From the NCBI RefSeq assembly GCF_002091635.1, contig NZ_BDAC01000001.1:515304-579303 (forward strand): 64,000 nt of DNA. The letters are read 5' to 3'. The stretch comes from Pseudomonas indica NBRC 103045 (GTDB lineage Bacteria > Pseudomonadota > Gammaproteobacteria > Pseudomonadales > Pseudomonadaceae). Of this stretch, positions 9,975 through 18,755 are shown piece after piece (the stretch's first letter is position 1; each line of letters begins with the position of its first letter). The notes beneath the pieces are model-generated. The model did not search any database, was not told where the DNA came from, and was given only the letters and a program-made list of their open reading frames with translations. Position numbers and translations under genes: made by a program.

Positions 9975-10427
9975 CTACTTCGACGGCGCAGGAGGCATGC
10001 GGTCCATCATCATCTGCATCATGGATTCCATCATGTCCATGCGCTTTTCCATCATCTGTTGACGTGCGGCCATATCACCGTCGCCTTGCATTCCCCCCAT
10101 ACCCGGCATTCCACCCCCCATGGACTTCATCATGGCCATGCCGTCCTTCATCAGCGTCATATGCTCGGCCATCAGTGCCTGACGCGCTTCCGGGGTTTTG
10201 GCGGCGGCCATTTTTTCGTGCATGGCTTGCATGGCCTTCATGTGCTGGTCCATCGCCGCCATTTGCCCCTTGTCCATTTGCTGGACGGCGGGTGTCTGCG
10301 CGGCGGCGTCCGAACCGGCAGTGTTGGCCGGGTGGTGCGTTGAGTGCTCATCGGTGTTTTGCGCCATGGCGCCAAGTGATGTTGCTGTCAAACAGAGTCC
10401 GATCAGCACAGTGCGAATGTTGGACAT
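9975..10427 (-). CDS. Met-rich periplasmic protein, probable copper binder
   Basis: About 150 residues: signal peptide (MSNIRTVLIGLCLTATSLGA), then a helical region dense in Met and His, including MKAMQAMHEKMAAAK, MKSMGGGMPGMGGMQ and MDMMESMMQMMMDRM. Clusters of this kind bind Cu(I) or Ag(I) in periplasmic proteins such as PcoE or CopK-like factors, so metal sequestration is a reasonable inference. Three ATGs stand in tandem; the third (10427) is best placed, 6 bases after AAGGAG. That ribosome-binding site overlaps the stop codon of the upstream propeller gene, so translation is probably coupled. Confidence 0.78.
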   Translation of the reverse strand: MSNIRTVLIGLCLTATSLGAMAQNTDEHSTHHPANTAGSDAAAQTPAVQQMDKGQMAAMDQHMKAMQAMHEKMAAAKTPEARQALMAEHMTLMKDGMAMMKSMGGGMPGMGGMQGDGDMAARQQMMEKRMDMMESMMQMMMDRMPPAPSK

Positions 10428-10437
10428 CATCATCTCC

Positions 10438-11460
10438 TTATTCGGCTTTCGGCGGCTTGTAGCTGATCCCATTAGGTCCGGCGCCAACCTTGTACGTGCC
10501 AACGACCTTGCGGCTGTCCGTATCGATCACGGAGACAGTGCCCGCTTCAATGTTGCTGACAAACACATAACTGCCATCGGTACTGATGGCCACACCATGC
10601 GCCCCTTTGCCGGTCGTCACGGTGCCGATAGGACTCCGCGTTTGGGGATCGACGATAGAGACGCGATCATCCGGGTTCTGGGCGCTGCCCTGGTTCGCCA
10701 CATAGACCTGACGACCATCTACGGTGGCCATCATCTGGATTGGCGTACGGCCCACATCAACCGTGCCGACTACCTTGCGTCCAGCGGTATCGATGATGCC
10801 CAGCTGGTTCGCTGCACTGAGCGAGACAAACGCGAGTCGTCCATCAGGCGCAAAACCGACCTGGACCGGCGCTTTACCCACCGGTACTTGAACAGTCTCC
10901 TTGAGCGTTGCGACATCAATGAGCGATACGCTATCGCTGCGCATGTTCGCGACGTAAAGGGTTTTGCCGTCTGGGCTTAAGCGCAGCCCATGGGGATAGC
11001 GCCCCGTCGGGATGCTCGATAGCTCGGTCTGCTGGGTGAGGTCGAAAACTCGTACGCGGTTGGCGGCCGAATCGGTCACAAAAGCGAGCTGTCCTTTGGA
11101 GTCGGTGACCACGTGCGCCGGGTGGTCGCCTGCCGGCAGGCTGAACAATGGCCGGTCCAGAGCGGTAGTACTGAAGACAAGCAACTGCCCACCGGTTTTG
11201 TCACCACTCGAGTGCCCGGCATGTCCGGATATTCCAACGACCAGGAGCAGGCTGCCGTCGGGAGAAACCTGCACGTTGTGCGGAGCGATCGGCAATGCAA
11301 CCGTGCTTACCGCACCTGTAGAGAGGTCCACCTGGCTGATGGAAGCGGCCCGCTCATTGGCCGTGTAGACGCTTCCAGCTGGGTTTGCCAAGGCCAGGCC
11401 CAAGTGCGTCAAGAAGGATAGACCTAAAGCCAGAGAGGTAAACCGCTTAGCTTTCATCAT
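10438..11460 (-). CDS. YVTN-type beta-propeller periplasmic protein
   Basis: About 340 residues with a signal peptide (ending near GLALANPAG) and at least six repeats of the YVTN/YncE propeller type, recognisable as VSPDGSLLLVV, FVTDSAANRVRVFDL, LYVANMRSDSVSLID, VYVANQGSAQNPDDRVSIVD and VFVSNIEAGTVSVID. The fold is a scaffold; in this family some members act in metal handling or cell-envelope processes, but no activity can be read from the sequence. HAGHSSGDKTGG (about 87-98) is an exposed His-containing loop. GGAG lies five bases before the ATG at 11460. It precedes the Met-rich protein gene by 10 bases in the same operon. Confidence 0.82.
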   Translation of the reverse strand: MMKAKRFTSLALGLSFLTHLGLALANPAGSVYTANERAASISQVDLSTGAVSTVALPIAPHNVQVSPDGSLLLVVGISGHAGHSSGDKTGGQLLVFSTTALDRPLFSLPAGDHPAHVVTDSKGQLAFVTDSAANRVRVFDLTQQTELSSIPTGRYPHGLRLSPDGKTLYVANMRSDSVSLIDVATLKETVQVPVGKAPVQVGFAPDGRLAFVSLSAANQLGIIDTAGRKVVGTVDVGRTPIQMMATVDGRQVYVANQGSAQNPDDRVSIVDPQTRSPIGTVTTGKGAHGVAISTDGSYVFVSNIEAGTVSVIDTDSRKVVGTYKVGAGPNGISYKPPKAE

Positions 11461-11615
11461 GTTTTCTCCACCGCAAGACATCGCATTTGAGCCGAACAGG
11501 CCAGGACCTCAGCTCAAGCTATGCGTGAAATGCAGGGGAACTCTTGATCGCCGTCAACAAATTCGCTTGGGCACCATGGCGCGGCGCTCCTGCTTACCAT
11601 GGGGGACGTATCGCG

Positions 11616-12359
11616 CTAACCAATCCGACCTAGAGCCGGAAATATTTCCAGTAACCACCAGGCAAAGTCAGTCAATTGGCCGGTCACCATGGCGACTCCC
11701 ATGAGGATCAGGACGACGCCAGCGCTGAGATGGATGGCCCGACTCCAACGACGAAGACGTTTCAGGTGGGCAAGGAAATGGTTGGTGAACCAGGCCGTCA
11801 GCAGGAATGGGAGACCTAGACCGAGCGAGTAAATCGACAGCAGGGCGACGCCACTGGCACCGGTACGGCCGGTGGCGGCGCTCAGCGTCAGAATGCTGCC
11901 CAGGATAGGACCGATGCAGGGCGTCCAACCGAAGGCAAACGCCACGCCCAAGACATAAGCGGCCAGCGGCCCTCCGCTGGACTTGAGTTGGTGAACGAAG
12001 CGCACGTCCATATTCAGCCAGCGCGGATTGATCAAACCAGTGATAAACAGGCCGAAGGCAATCACGATGACGCCGCCAATCAGGTTGGTTTCCTGCCGAT
12101 AGGCGATCAGCAATTGGCTAATGGCAGTGGCACTGGCCCCCAGCGCAATGAAGATGGTGGAAAAGCCCAGCACGAAGCTCAGGCTCATGCCGATCACTGC
12201 GAGCCGCTCCCGGCGGCTTTCCAGCACCTGCAACTCATCCACCGAGCGACCGGCAATGAAGGACATGTAGCCGGGAACCAAGGGCAGCACGCAGGGAGAC
12301 AAGAACGAGATCATGCCCGCCGCAAACGCACTCAGGATGCCGATGTCACTTAGGCTCAT
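11616..12359 (-). CDS. ccdA: CcdA/DsbD-type thiol reductant transporter
   Basis: 247 residues, six predicted membrane helices, with the two conserved cysteine motifs of the CcdA/DsbD transmembrane family (FLSPCVLPLVPGY near residue 19-31 and GWTPCIGPILGS in helix 4). The family passes electrons from cytoplasmic thioredoxin to periplasmic thiol proteins for cytochrome c maturation or repair of oxidised cysteines. It follows the TlpA-like gene by 6 bases, giving an electron-transfer pair: CcdA reduces TlpA. In a copper island this may repair copper-induced disulfides or support copper-protein maturation; that link is inference. Confidence 0.92.
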   Translation of the reverse strand: MSLSDIGILSAFAAGMISFLSPCVLPLVPGYMSFIAGRSVDELQVLESRRERLAVIGMSLSFVLGFSTIFIALGASATAISQLLIAYRQETNLIGGVIVIAFGLFITGLINPRWLNMDVRFVHQLKSSGGPLAAYVLGVAFAFGWTPCIGPILGSILTLSAATGRTGASGVALLSIYSLGLGLPFLLTAWFTNHFLAHLKRLRRWSRAIHLSAGVVLILMGVAMVTGQLTDFAWWLLEIFPALGRIG

Positions 12360-12365
12360 CGCGGA

Positions 12366-12986
12366 CTATTTCCTCGATGGGGAAGCCATTACCTCTTGCA
12401 CAAACTCAATGACCTCCGGACTGTCCCACTCGGCCGCACCGGCTTTACGGCCGAGCTCTCGTCCCTCGCGATCCAGCAGCAAGGTGACCGGCAAGCCGAA
12501 GGCGCCGAGGCTTTGGATGGCTTGCATGTGCTCATCGAGGTAGATCGCGAGGTGCTGGATACCGATCTCCCGGTAAAAGTCCCGCACCACCGGCAATCCG
12601 CCTTGATCGAGCGAGAGCGCCACCACCTGGAAGTCGTTACCGCCCAGCTTTGCCTGCAGGCGATCCAAGGTCGGCATTTCCTGACGGCAAGGGACGCACC
12701 AAGTGGCCCACAGGTTGAGCAGAACCACTTTGCCGCGGAAGTCAGCCAGGCTGAGCGGCTTCCCTTCGCCATCGACGAAACTGACCGCATCCAACGGTTT
12801 GGGCTCAGGCCAGATGATCAACCCCGCCCGAGTGCCGTTTTCCGTTGATGGCTCGGCGCCGAAGGAAAGACGAGCCCCAACCATCGGCAAGAGAAGGCAC
12901 AGCAGCAGCCCGCAGGCTCGTAGATGCCAAGGCAATCCCGTGCTACCTGAGACCAGGTAAATGGAGCAGGGAGACGCGCTGGTCAT
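12366..12986 (-). CDS. TlpA/ResA-like thioredoxin-fold protein
   Basis: About 206 residues. An N-terminal hydrophobic anchor or signal (HLRACGLLLCLLLPMVGARLSFG) is followed by a thioredoxin-like domain with the redox motif WATWCVPCRQEMP and a cis-proline loop (FGLPVTLLLDREG). TlpA-family proteins reduce disulfides in the periplasm. The ATG at 12986, preceded by GTGAGGTG, is a better start than the in-frame codon 37 residues upstream, because the upstream extension is not protein-like and the signal follows the ATG. It heads the pair with ccdA. Confidence 0.85.
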   Translation of the reverse strand: MTSASPCSIYLVSGSTGLPWHLRACGLLLCLLLPMVGARLSFGAEPSTENGTRAGLIIWPEPKPLDAVSFVDGEGKPLSLADFRGKVVLLNLWATWCVPCRQEMPTLDRLQAKLGGNDFQVVALSLDQGGLPVVRDFYREIGIQHLAIYLDEHMQAIQSLGAFGLPVTLLLDREGRELGRKAGAAEWDSPEVIEFVQEVMASPSRK

Positions 12987-13165
12987 GGCACACCTCACGA
13001 GCAACTGTCGTTTTGAACTGCCGAATCGGCGCTGGCTGGCCGCAATCACCGAGGAAGCAAGGCTGCTATTGGGACTATAGCAGTGCCGACCCGCCATTCA
13101 TCTGGCCCCTTGCCATTCCTCGACGCGGACCTCTTTAATCGGCGTCTCAGGCAAAGGAGGCTGAT

Positions 13166-15850
13166 ATGGCACTGTTGGATGAGATTGTCGGCTGGGCCGG
13201 CGGGTTGAGACCGTGGCAGCAAGAAGCACTGCGTCGCATCTTTGCGCGACCAGAGCTTTCTCAGGCTGACGTGGATGCCATCTTGCAGCTGGTTCGCGAG
13301 CAGGAAGGCGATGGCACGGCGCCCGCGGAGTTGAGACCTTTCACCGTGGACGACGTCCCGGGTGCCGGTAGTGGCGCCACGGTGCGGTTGGTGGGGCTAT
13401 CCGGTCTCGATCAGGTCAACGGTTTCCCGTCCGGCCGCTCCTTTGATTTGGCACCGGAGGGCATGACCATCTTGTTTGGTCACAATGGTGCCGGTAAATC
13501 CGGTTATGCCCGGGTTCTGAAGAATGCATGCAAGGCCCGGCATCGGGTGGAAGTACTGCCTAATGCGCTCGATCCAGCGCCTGGGCCACCCTCTGCAGAC
13601 TTCGCCATTCTGGTGGACGGGGAGTTGGATACTGCACGCTGGGTGCAAAATAGTCCGGCCCATCCTCACCTCAGTTCTGTCTCGGTGTACGACGTTGCCT
13701 GTGCCAACGACTACATCGATGCCGAAGGCGTTCCCGCCTTTCAACCCTACGGGTTGCCACATCTGACCCGTCTGGTCGCCCTACAGCGCGACCTCCAGGC
13801 CCGTATCAACACCGAGCGTGGTGCGCTTGCGCTGGACGCCCGGCAATTCGAACCGTTGAAAGGAAACACCGACGTCGGCCGTTTCATTGCCGACCTAGGA
13901 GACAGTTCCGACCTGACTACGCTCGCTCGGTTGGGTACGCTCAGTGAAGCGGAAGCACAGCGGCTCATATTTCTCAAACAGACGCTGCTAGAAACTGATC
14001 CAGGGCCCAAGGCGCTGGCCCTGGAGCGTCTGGCCACTCGCTTGGACCAAGCACAGCAGCGGGCAACAATTGCACAACGCTGGGTGAACGATCGGGCCAT
14101 CACGCGTGCGAAAGAGCTGCTCGATGCCGAGAAGACAGCGAACTTCGCCATGACCCTGGCCCAAGCCAGGCTTCAGGGCACCGCCGCGCAGCCCGGAGAA
14201 CCCGCTTCGCAAGTGTCGGCGCCCGCCGCCCCCTTACTGGAGGGAACGGGGAATGCCCTGTGGCAAACCCTGTTCCGCGCCGCCGAGGCGTTTTCACAGC
14301 AGTCGGCGTACCCGGACCACCCGTTTCCACACCTCGATGCCGACGCGCACTGCGTACTCTGCCAGCAGCCTTATTCGACCGATGCCGCCGAGCGCATGCG
14401 TCGTTTTGCAGCCTTCGTCGCGGATAGCGCAACGGCCGAAGCCCAGGCTGCGCACAGCGCGCGGCTGGAGGCGCTTGGCCGGGTGAAAGCAGTTGATCTC
14501 AGCGTGCTGGACGAGCCAACGCTGGCTGACGTGGGGGAGCGCCTGCCCGAGCTGCATGCCGCGATAACGCAAGCGGCGGCGGTGTGGGCAACGCGGCATG
14601 CCTGGGTGACTCAGGTGTTGGAGTCCGGCAATTGGGCCGCCGATGCCGAGGAACTGCCTCCCGAGACCAACTTGGATCAGTCTTTCGCAGCCAACGCTGC
14701 CGCGCTGCGAGCCGACGCTACCACCTTACGGACGTCGGCCAATCCTGCAATACGTCAGGCATTGGTAGGAGAACTGGCGGAGCTGGAGGCGCGGCAGCTT
14801 CTTACTGGACACCGCGCCGCGATTGAGCGCTTTATTCAGGACAGCCAGACTAACCAGAAACTGAGTCGATGCCATACCGCCCTTAACCCACAGGCAGTGT
14901 CGCGCAAGCTGACAACACTCGCCACGACGCATGTCACCGATGCCCTGGCGACCGCTATGAATGCCGAGCTGAAAGCCTTGGGCTATCGGCGCCGGGTGCA
15001 ACCCGAACTGACCGGTCGTACGGACCTCGGCCTGACCAAGGTCACGCTTCGACTCAGCGACATCGCCCTGAAGGCCTCGAAGGTGCTTTCTGAAGGTGAG
15101 CAACGGGCCATGGGATTGGCCATGTTCCTCGCCGAGCTCGAATCGCAGGCCCATACATCCACGGTCGTCTTTGACGACCCCTCCACCTCACTGGACCACG
15201 TTTACCGTCGCGCCATTGCCAGGCGCCTGGTCGCGATGGCAGCCACGCGCCAGGTACTGGTGTTCACCCACGATGCCGTGTTCTTGACTGAACTCGCCAT
15301 GGCCCTCCAGCAGGCTGATCGCCCCGCCAGTTACAAGACCATCAGTTGGGATGAAGCGCCAGGGCTAGTGAGCGATGGGCTGGCCTGGGCCACGATGGAC
15401 ACCAAGGCCCGCTTGAATGATCTGCGGGCGCGCACAAAGGCGCTGAACGCCGATCTAAGTGAGTACCCGGCTGATGAGATCGAGCGCCAGATCTCAGCCG
15501 GCTATACCAGCTTGAGAGGAACGATCGAGCGGGCGATTCGTGAGGTTTTCCTGAACAACACGGTCCAGCCTTTCAGCGACGTCGTCAGCGTGGATTCGTT
15601 CGGTGCTGTCGTTGGGCACCCTCAGGACGAGTGGGAGGCGCTGCAGGCGGCCTATGCGCGGGCCTGCGAGGCGACCGAGGCCCACGATACCCCCGGGGAG
15701 CGCCAACTCCCGCTGCCACCGCGCGAGGACCTGCTCCACGACATCGCCTTGGTCATTGATCTGGTTGACCGTGCGACGGCACGTCGTAAGGCCTACGAGA
15801 CTCAGCGCAACGAACGGACAGCTCAACGCAAGAAGGTTTTCGGCGGCTAG
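13166..15850 (+). CDS. AAA_13/RloC-like ATPase with zinc-hook-like CxxC
   Basis: An 894-residue SMC/ABC-type ATPase of the AAA_13 class. Walker A is GHNGAGKS at 105-112; the ABC signature is LSEGEQ at 641-646; Walker B is VVFDDPSTSLDH with D670-D671; the switch histidine is in VFTHDAVF near 702. Between the ATPase halves is a helical region with CVLCQQPYS (C396, C399), resembling the Rad50/RloC zinc hook. About 150 residues follow the ATPase, ending with a T-x-x-x-H-D motif (CEATEAHDTPGE). RloC and PrrC are anti-phage anticodon nucleases with such ATPases; I cannot identify their nuclease triad here, so the effector is unknown. AAAGGAGG precedes the ATG. It faces the copper operon and is probably a single-gene unit. 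A defence role is inference. Confidence 0.85.
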   Translation: MALLDEIVGWAGGLRPWQQEALRRIFARPELSQADVDAILQLVREQEGDGTAPAELRPFTVDDVPGAGSGATVRLVGLSGLDQVNGFPSGRSFDLAPEGMTILFGHNGAGKSGYARVLKNACKARHRVEVLPNALDPAPGPPSADFAILVDGELDTARWVQNSPAHPHLSSVSVYDVACANDYIDAEGVPAFQPYGLPHLTRLVALQRDLQARINTERGALALDARQFEPLKGNTDVGRFIADLGDSSDLTTLARLGTLSEAEAQRLIFLKQTLLETDPGPKALALERLATRLDQAQQRATIAQRWVNDRAITRAKELLDAEKTANFAMTLAQARLQGTAAQPGEPASQVSAPAAPLLEGTGNALWQTLFRAAEAFSQQSAYPDHPFPHLDADAHCVLCQQPYSTDAAERMRRFAAFVADSATAEAQAAHSARLEALGRVKAVDLSVLDEPTLADVGERLPELHAAITQAAAVWATRHAWVTQVLESGNWAADAEELPPETNLDQSFAANAAALRADATTLRTSANPAIRQALVGELAELEARQLLTGHRAAIERFIQDSQTNQKLSRCHTALNPQAVSRKLTTLATTHVTDALATAMNAELKALGYRRRVQPELTGRTDLGLTKVTLRLSDIALKASKVLSEGEQRAMGLAMFLAELESQAHTSTVVFDDPSTSLDHVYRRAIARRLVAMAATRQVLVFTHDAVFLTELAMALQQADRPASYKTISWDEAPGLVSDGLAWATMDTKARLNDLRARTKALNADLSEYPADEIERQISAGYTSLRGTIERAIREVFLNNTVQPFSDVVSVDSFGAVVGHPQDEWEALQAAYARACEATEAHDTPGERQLPLPPREDLLHDIALVIDLVDRATARRKAYETQRNERTAQRKKVFGG

Positions 15851-16216
15851 TCCTTCCCAGCACTCAAGCCGATCGCTGTTTAGGGCTCGGCTTGAGCCAA
15901 CCCGCCTATCGGTTGTGGATCTGCGCCCCGATCAGAGCAGGCGAGGCAACTGCACGTGGTTGAGCACTACTGGGAGCAATTAGGCGAGACCCGGTTGTGC
16001 GGCGCGGCCCAGAGGTAGCAGACCTGGTCTTGCTGAGTGATGGTTTCATAAAGCCACGCACGTACTACCTGCTCAGCCCCTGGGCGCCTAACTCGGAATT
16101 ATGCGGCTTTATGCGGAAATTCATAATTTATGGAAAGACCATCTCGCCCGAAGGTACGAACCCTCATCTTCTTCCGTCTGCGCGCCATCTCGATGTGAGC
16201 GCGCTTGAGCGAAAAC
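15851..16216. other. Intergenic, no gene seen
   Basis: No supported gene. It holds the hairpin described separately near its left end. The right part is the region between two convergent genes, the AAA_13 ATPase and the helicase. Confidence 0.5.
15863..15896 (+). terminator. Hairpin downstream of the AAA_13 ATPase gene
   Basis: CTCAAGCCGA (15863-15872) pairs with TCGGCTTGAG (15887-15896), a perfect 10-base stem 13 bases past the stop. No T run follows, so it may not be a true intrinsic terminator. Confidence 0.45.
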
Positions 16217-17608
16217 CTAAAAGAGCGCCAACAGCTGATGGTGATAACGCTGTGAAAAGCTGACTTGGTAGGTCGGTGTGGAGTCCGAACTACCCAACGA
16301 CAAGTCCGGGGCCGCACTCGTACGCACTGGATGCTCAGCGCCATGGTTGTGCAGGTTACTCAGGTGGAAACTGACAACCGTTTCACCAGTGGCCTCACCA
16401 GCGACCGGAGCAGTCGAGAGCACCCGGCTTAAAAGGGCTAAATCCTCTGGTAAATCATCGGCCACTCGCTGGGAGAATCCCTCGAGTGTTGACTCTGCTA
16501 GAACGAATAACCAAGCCTGATCATCGCATGTGCCCGTGCGCCGCAGCACACGCCCCAATACCTGCCGATAGTGCAGCTCCGTGCGAATGCGGCTGAGGTA
16601 GCAACAGACTTGTAAACGAGGAATGTCCGTCCCTTCACTGATCATCCCTACTGCAACGATCCAGCGGGATTTGCCGCTCCGGAATTCGTTTATCAGGTGC
16701 TGGGCACGTGCATCTCTGTTGGTAACAATGCGGCAAGACTCCCCCTTGGCTTCAAGTGCAAAAGCCACCTGGTGGGCGTGCTCGACGTCGGTGGCAACTA
16801 CTAGTCCGGCTGCATCCGGCTTGATCGCCCGGAGCTCATCGAGCTTGGCAATCCCAAGACCGAGCATTTGATTGATCATATCGGGATGGCGAAGAAGCTC
16901 CTCGTACGAGACCGGCGACTCGTTCAGCAGCTGGTCGATACTAGGAAAGAGCCTGACCGCGCTGTCATCTTCTAGCTCTTCTGTCAGCTTCACCGCGTGG
17001 TTATCCAGCAGCACGATTCGAGGCGAGCGGCAGACATTGTCCGCGATAGCCTCTTCCAACCCGTACCGATAATCACAGATCAATCGACCCTCCGGCTCTG
17101 AGTAACGAGCCAGCGCAATGCCCTTGTCGTCGGAACGCCACGGCGTGCCCGAGAGTGCCAAGGTAAATGCTGCACGGTCCTGTATTTTCTGGATGATCTG
17201 CTGCCCCCAGGCATTGCTCAGCAGGGGATCATGGCCGGCGCAGTGGTGAATCTCATCGAACACAGCCAACACACGATAGTCGTCCAGGAGCGACCAGAAC
17301 GCCTCTGCCTGATACTCCATCGCCTGATAAGTGCAAGCGTCGCCGATGGCGCCGATGAGGCCATCAAGTCGCTTGCCTAACACTCTCGAAAAGGTGGACC
17401 GAAACCCTTCGACGACTTGGCACGAAGGGGCAAAACAGAGGACCAGATCAATCTCGCCCTGTTGGAGCAAGCAGTTGGCCAGTTCTGCTGCCATCCACGT
17501 CTTTCCAGCGCCGGGTGTCGCTTGGCAGAAGAAGTGTGGCGTCGTGACATAGTGGTCCAGCGCCGTCGTAATGCATCGACGCTGCCAGTCTCTCAATGAC
17601 GCCTTCAT
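16217..17608 (-). CDS. SF2 DEAD/DEAH-type helicase
   Basis: 463 residues with a full superfamily 2 core: Walker A ATPGAGKT (30-37), Walker B DEIH (117-120), motif III SGTP (152-155), a RecA2 domain with VAVGMISEGTDIP (about 317-329), and motif VI YRQVLGRVLRR (346-356). The N-terminal LRDWQRRCITTAL is the Q-like element of ResIII/UvrB-type translocases. The last 80 residues have no recognisable domain. Such helicases translocate on DNA in restriction, repair and defence systems. No nuclease or methyltransferase domain is seen. Its start overlaps the stop of the upstream winged-helix gene by ATGA, so the two are made together and may form a complex. Confidence 0.88.
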   Translation of the reverse strand: MKASLRDWQRRCITTALDHYVTTPHFFCQATPGAGKTWMAAELANCLLQQGEIDLVLCFAPSCQVVEGFRSTFSRVLGKRLDGLIGAIGDACTYQAMEYQAEAFWSLLDDYRVLAVFDEIHHCAGHDPLLSNAWGQQIIQKIQDRAAFTLALSGTPWRSDDKGIALARYSEPEGRLICDYRYGLEEAIADNVCRSPRIVLLDNHAVKLTEELEDDSAVRLFPSIDQLLNESPVSYEELLRHPDMINQMLGLGIAKLDELRAIKPDAAGLVVATDVEHAHQVAFALEAKGESCRIVTNRDARAQHLINEFRSGKSRWIVAVGMISEGTDIPRLQVCCYLSRIRTELHYRQVLGRVLRRTGTCDDQAWLFVLAESTLEGFSQRVADDLPEDLALLSRVLSTAPVAGEATGETVVSFHLSNLHNHGAEHPVRTSAAPDLSLGSSDSTPTYQVSFSQRYHHQLLALF

Positions 17609-18195
17609 TGCTTTGGCACAAATGTCTTGAGCGTCTTCTCGACAGCGCGAAGATGCCCCAGCAGGCGAGAGCTGCGATCCCGTGCGTCAAGATAGTCACC
17701 CTCCACCCGATCCTTGAGGTGCGGCATTTCGTCGAGGAGTTGCTTATAGCGCTCCGTTTCGCCCATTGAAGTCAGAAAGTCGAGCCGTATCTCCTTCAAC
17801 AGCGATTCCAGATGCTCCAAGACATCGAGGTCTGAGGTTGGTGGAACCCCATGACCGATGTCCTCAGCCTGCTGCTGCAACGGCTTGTCCTCCGGCTTGG
17901 AAGTGCTCCCGAATCCGTTGTCGACGAGGTCAAGATTCAAGCCTTCAGGGACTGGCAGCAGGTGATAAACCTGTCCCCGCCTGCGCCGATCGGCGTCCTG
18001 AGTGATCCACCCAACTCGCAGCATGCGCCGAATCTGCTCATACACGTACCGCCGCACCTCGCTGAGGTTGAAGCTTGTTCCCGGAAGACAGTTGGCATAG
18101 GCATCGCGCAGGTCACGGGTTGTGAATTGCACATATCTCTCCTGCTGCAGCAGGTCGTACAGCCGCCTGTCGAAGATGAACGATTCCGATTTCAT
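17605..18195 (-). CDS. Unknown winged-helix and coiled-coil protein, helicase partner
   Basis: About 196 residues. I do not recognise a named family. The N-terminal 80 residues look like a winged helix (FIFDRRLYDLLQQERYVQFT, then VRRYVYEQIRRMLRVGWITQ and a basic DADRRRRGQVYHLLP wing). A linker of low complexity follows, then a charged helical C-terminal region (about 120-190, LEHLESLLKEIRLDFL to LLGHLRAVEKTLKTF) that could form a coiled coil. It may bind DNA and recruit the helicase. The ATG at 18195, with CAGGT upstream, is favoured over codons further up that overlap the control region. A C-box-like dyad lies 40 bases upstream. Confidence 0.72.
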   Translation of the reverse strand: MKSESFIFDRRLYDLLQQERYVQFTTRDLRDAYANCLPGTSFNLSEVRRYVYEQIRRMLRVGWITQDADRRRRGQVYHLLPVPEGLNLDLVDNGFGSTSKPEDKPLQQQAEDIGHGVPPTSDLDVLEHLESLLKEIRLDFLTSMGETERYKQLLDEMPHLKDRVEGDYLDARDRSSRLLGHLRAVEKTLKTFVPKQ

Positions 18196-18234
18196 GCGGG
18201 TACCTGGAGCGGGTGTCGCGGAGCAGCTAAAAAT

Positions 18235-18250
18235 ACGGATTATAGTCCGT
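18235..18250. promoter_or_regulatory. C-box-like operator between the divergent genes
   Basis: ACGGATTATAGTCCGT is a 16-base dyad (ACGGA and TCCGT around TTATAG) and contains TATAGTCCGTGG. As I recall, controller (C) proteins of type II restriction-modification systems bind C-boxes with the same core around a GTCCGTG spacer. It lies between the helicase operon start (18195) and the HTH regulator start (18306), so it can control both. Binding is inferred. Confidence 0.6.
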
Positions 18251-18305
18251 GGCCGATGCGTCCGCAAACGCAGGATATTGCCGCCTCAGGGGAATCGAGG
18301 CGGCC

Positions 18306-18533
18306 ATGGGTCAGCTTGCGAACGCATTGGGCAAGAACATCCGAGCACAGAGGAAGGCCAAGGGGCTTTCTCAGGATGCCTTGGCGTTGGCCTGCAAAAT
18401 CGACCGAAGCTACATGGGGCGAATTGAGCGCGGTGAAGTTAACCTCACCGTGGAGAAGTTGTATTCCATAGCCGGTGTCCTGCAGTGTGAGCCAGGATTT
18501 CTGCTGCCCCCAGTATCCATTGGCCTCGATTGA
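18306..18533 (+). CDS. XRE-family regulator of restriction-controller (C protein) type
   Basis: 75 residues, nearly all one HTH domain: LGKNIRAQRKAKGLSQDALA, then a recognition helix in IDRSYMGRIERGEVNLTVEKLY and a short hydrophobic end (CEPGFLLPP). Size and the RSYxGxIERGExN block match C proteins, which time the expression of restriction-modification genes by binding their own promoter. The ATG at 18306 was chosen over the in-frame GTG at 18249, which lies inside the operator; GAGGCGG precedes the ATG. No methyltransferase or restriction enzyme is adjacent, so its targets are probably itself and the divergent helicase operon. Confidence 0.82.
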   Translation: MGQLANALGKNIRAQRKAKGLSQDALALACKIDRSYMGRIERGEVNLTVEKLYSIAGVLQCEPGFLLPPVSIGLD

Positions 18534-18755
18534 CGACCCGACATGGATCAAGAACGGCTCAACAAACTTCTTCCCTTTGGTGCTTAGACCCAACTGTGAG
18601 TACTGCACTCATCCAGCCAAAATTGGGGAGAGGGCCCACTTAAACTGAGCATTGAGCCGAAGCCCTCAGCCCCGCATCTGGCATGTGAACAAAGGCATTG
18701 CTGGTCGGCTGACACTCGTAAAACCCAAGCAGTGCAATCCGGAATCCCCTATTCA

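Noticed and set aside
16217..18533. Complete restriction-modification system
   Set aside because: Despite the C-protein-like regulator and C-box, no methyltransferase motif (such as DPPY or PCQ) or nuclease motif is visible in any neighbouring frame.
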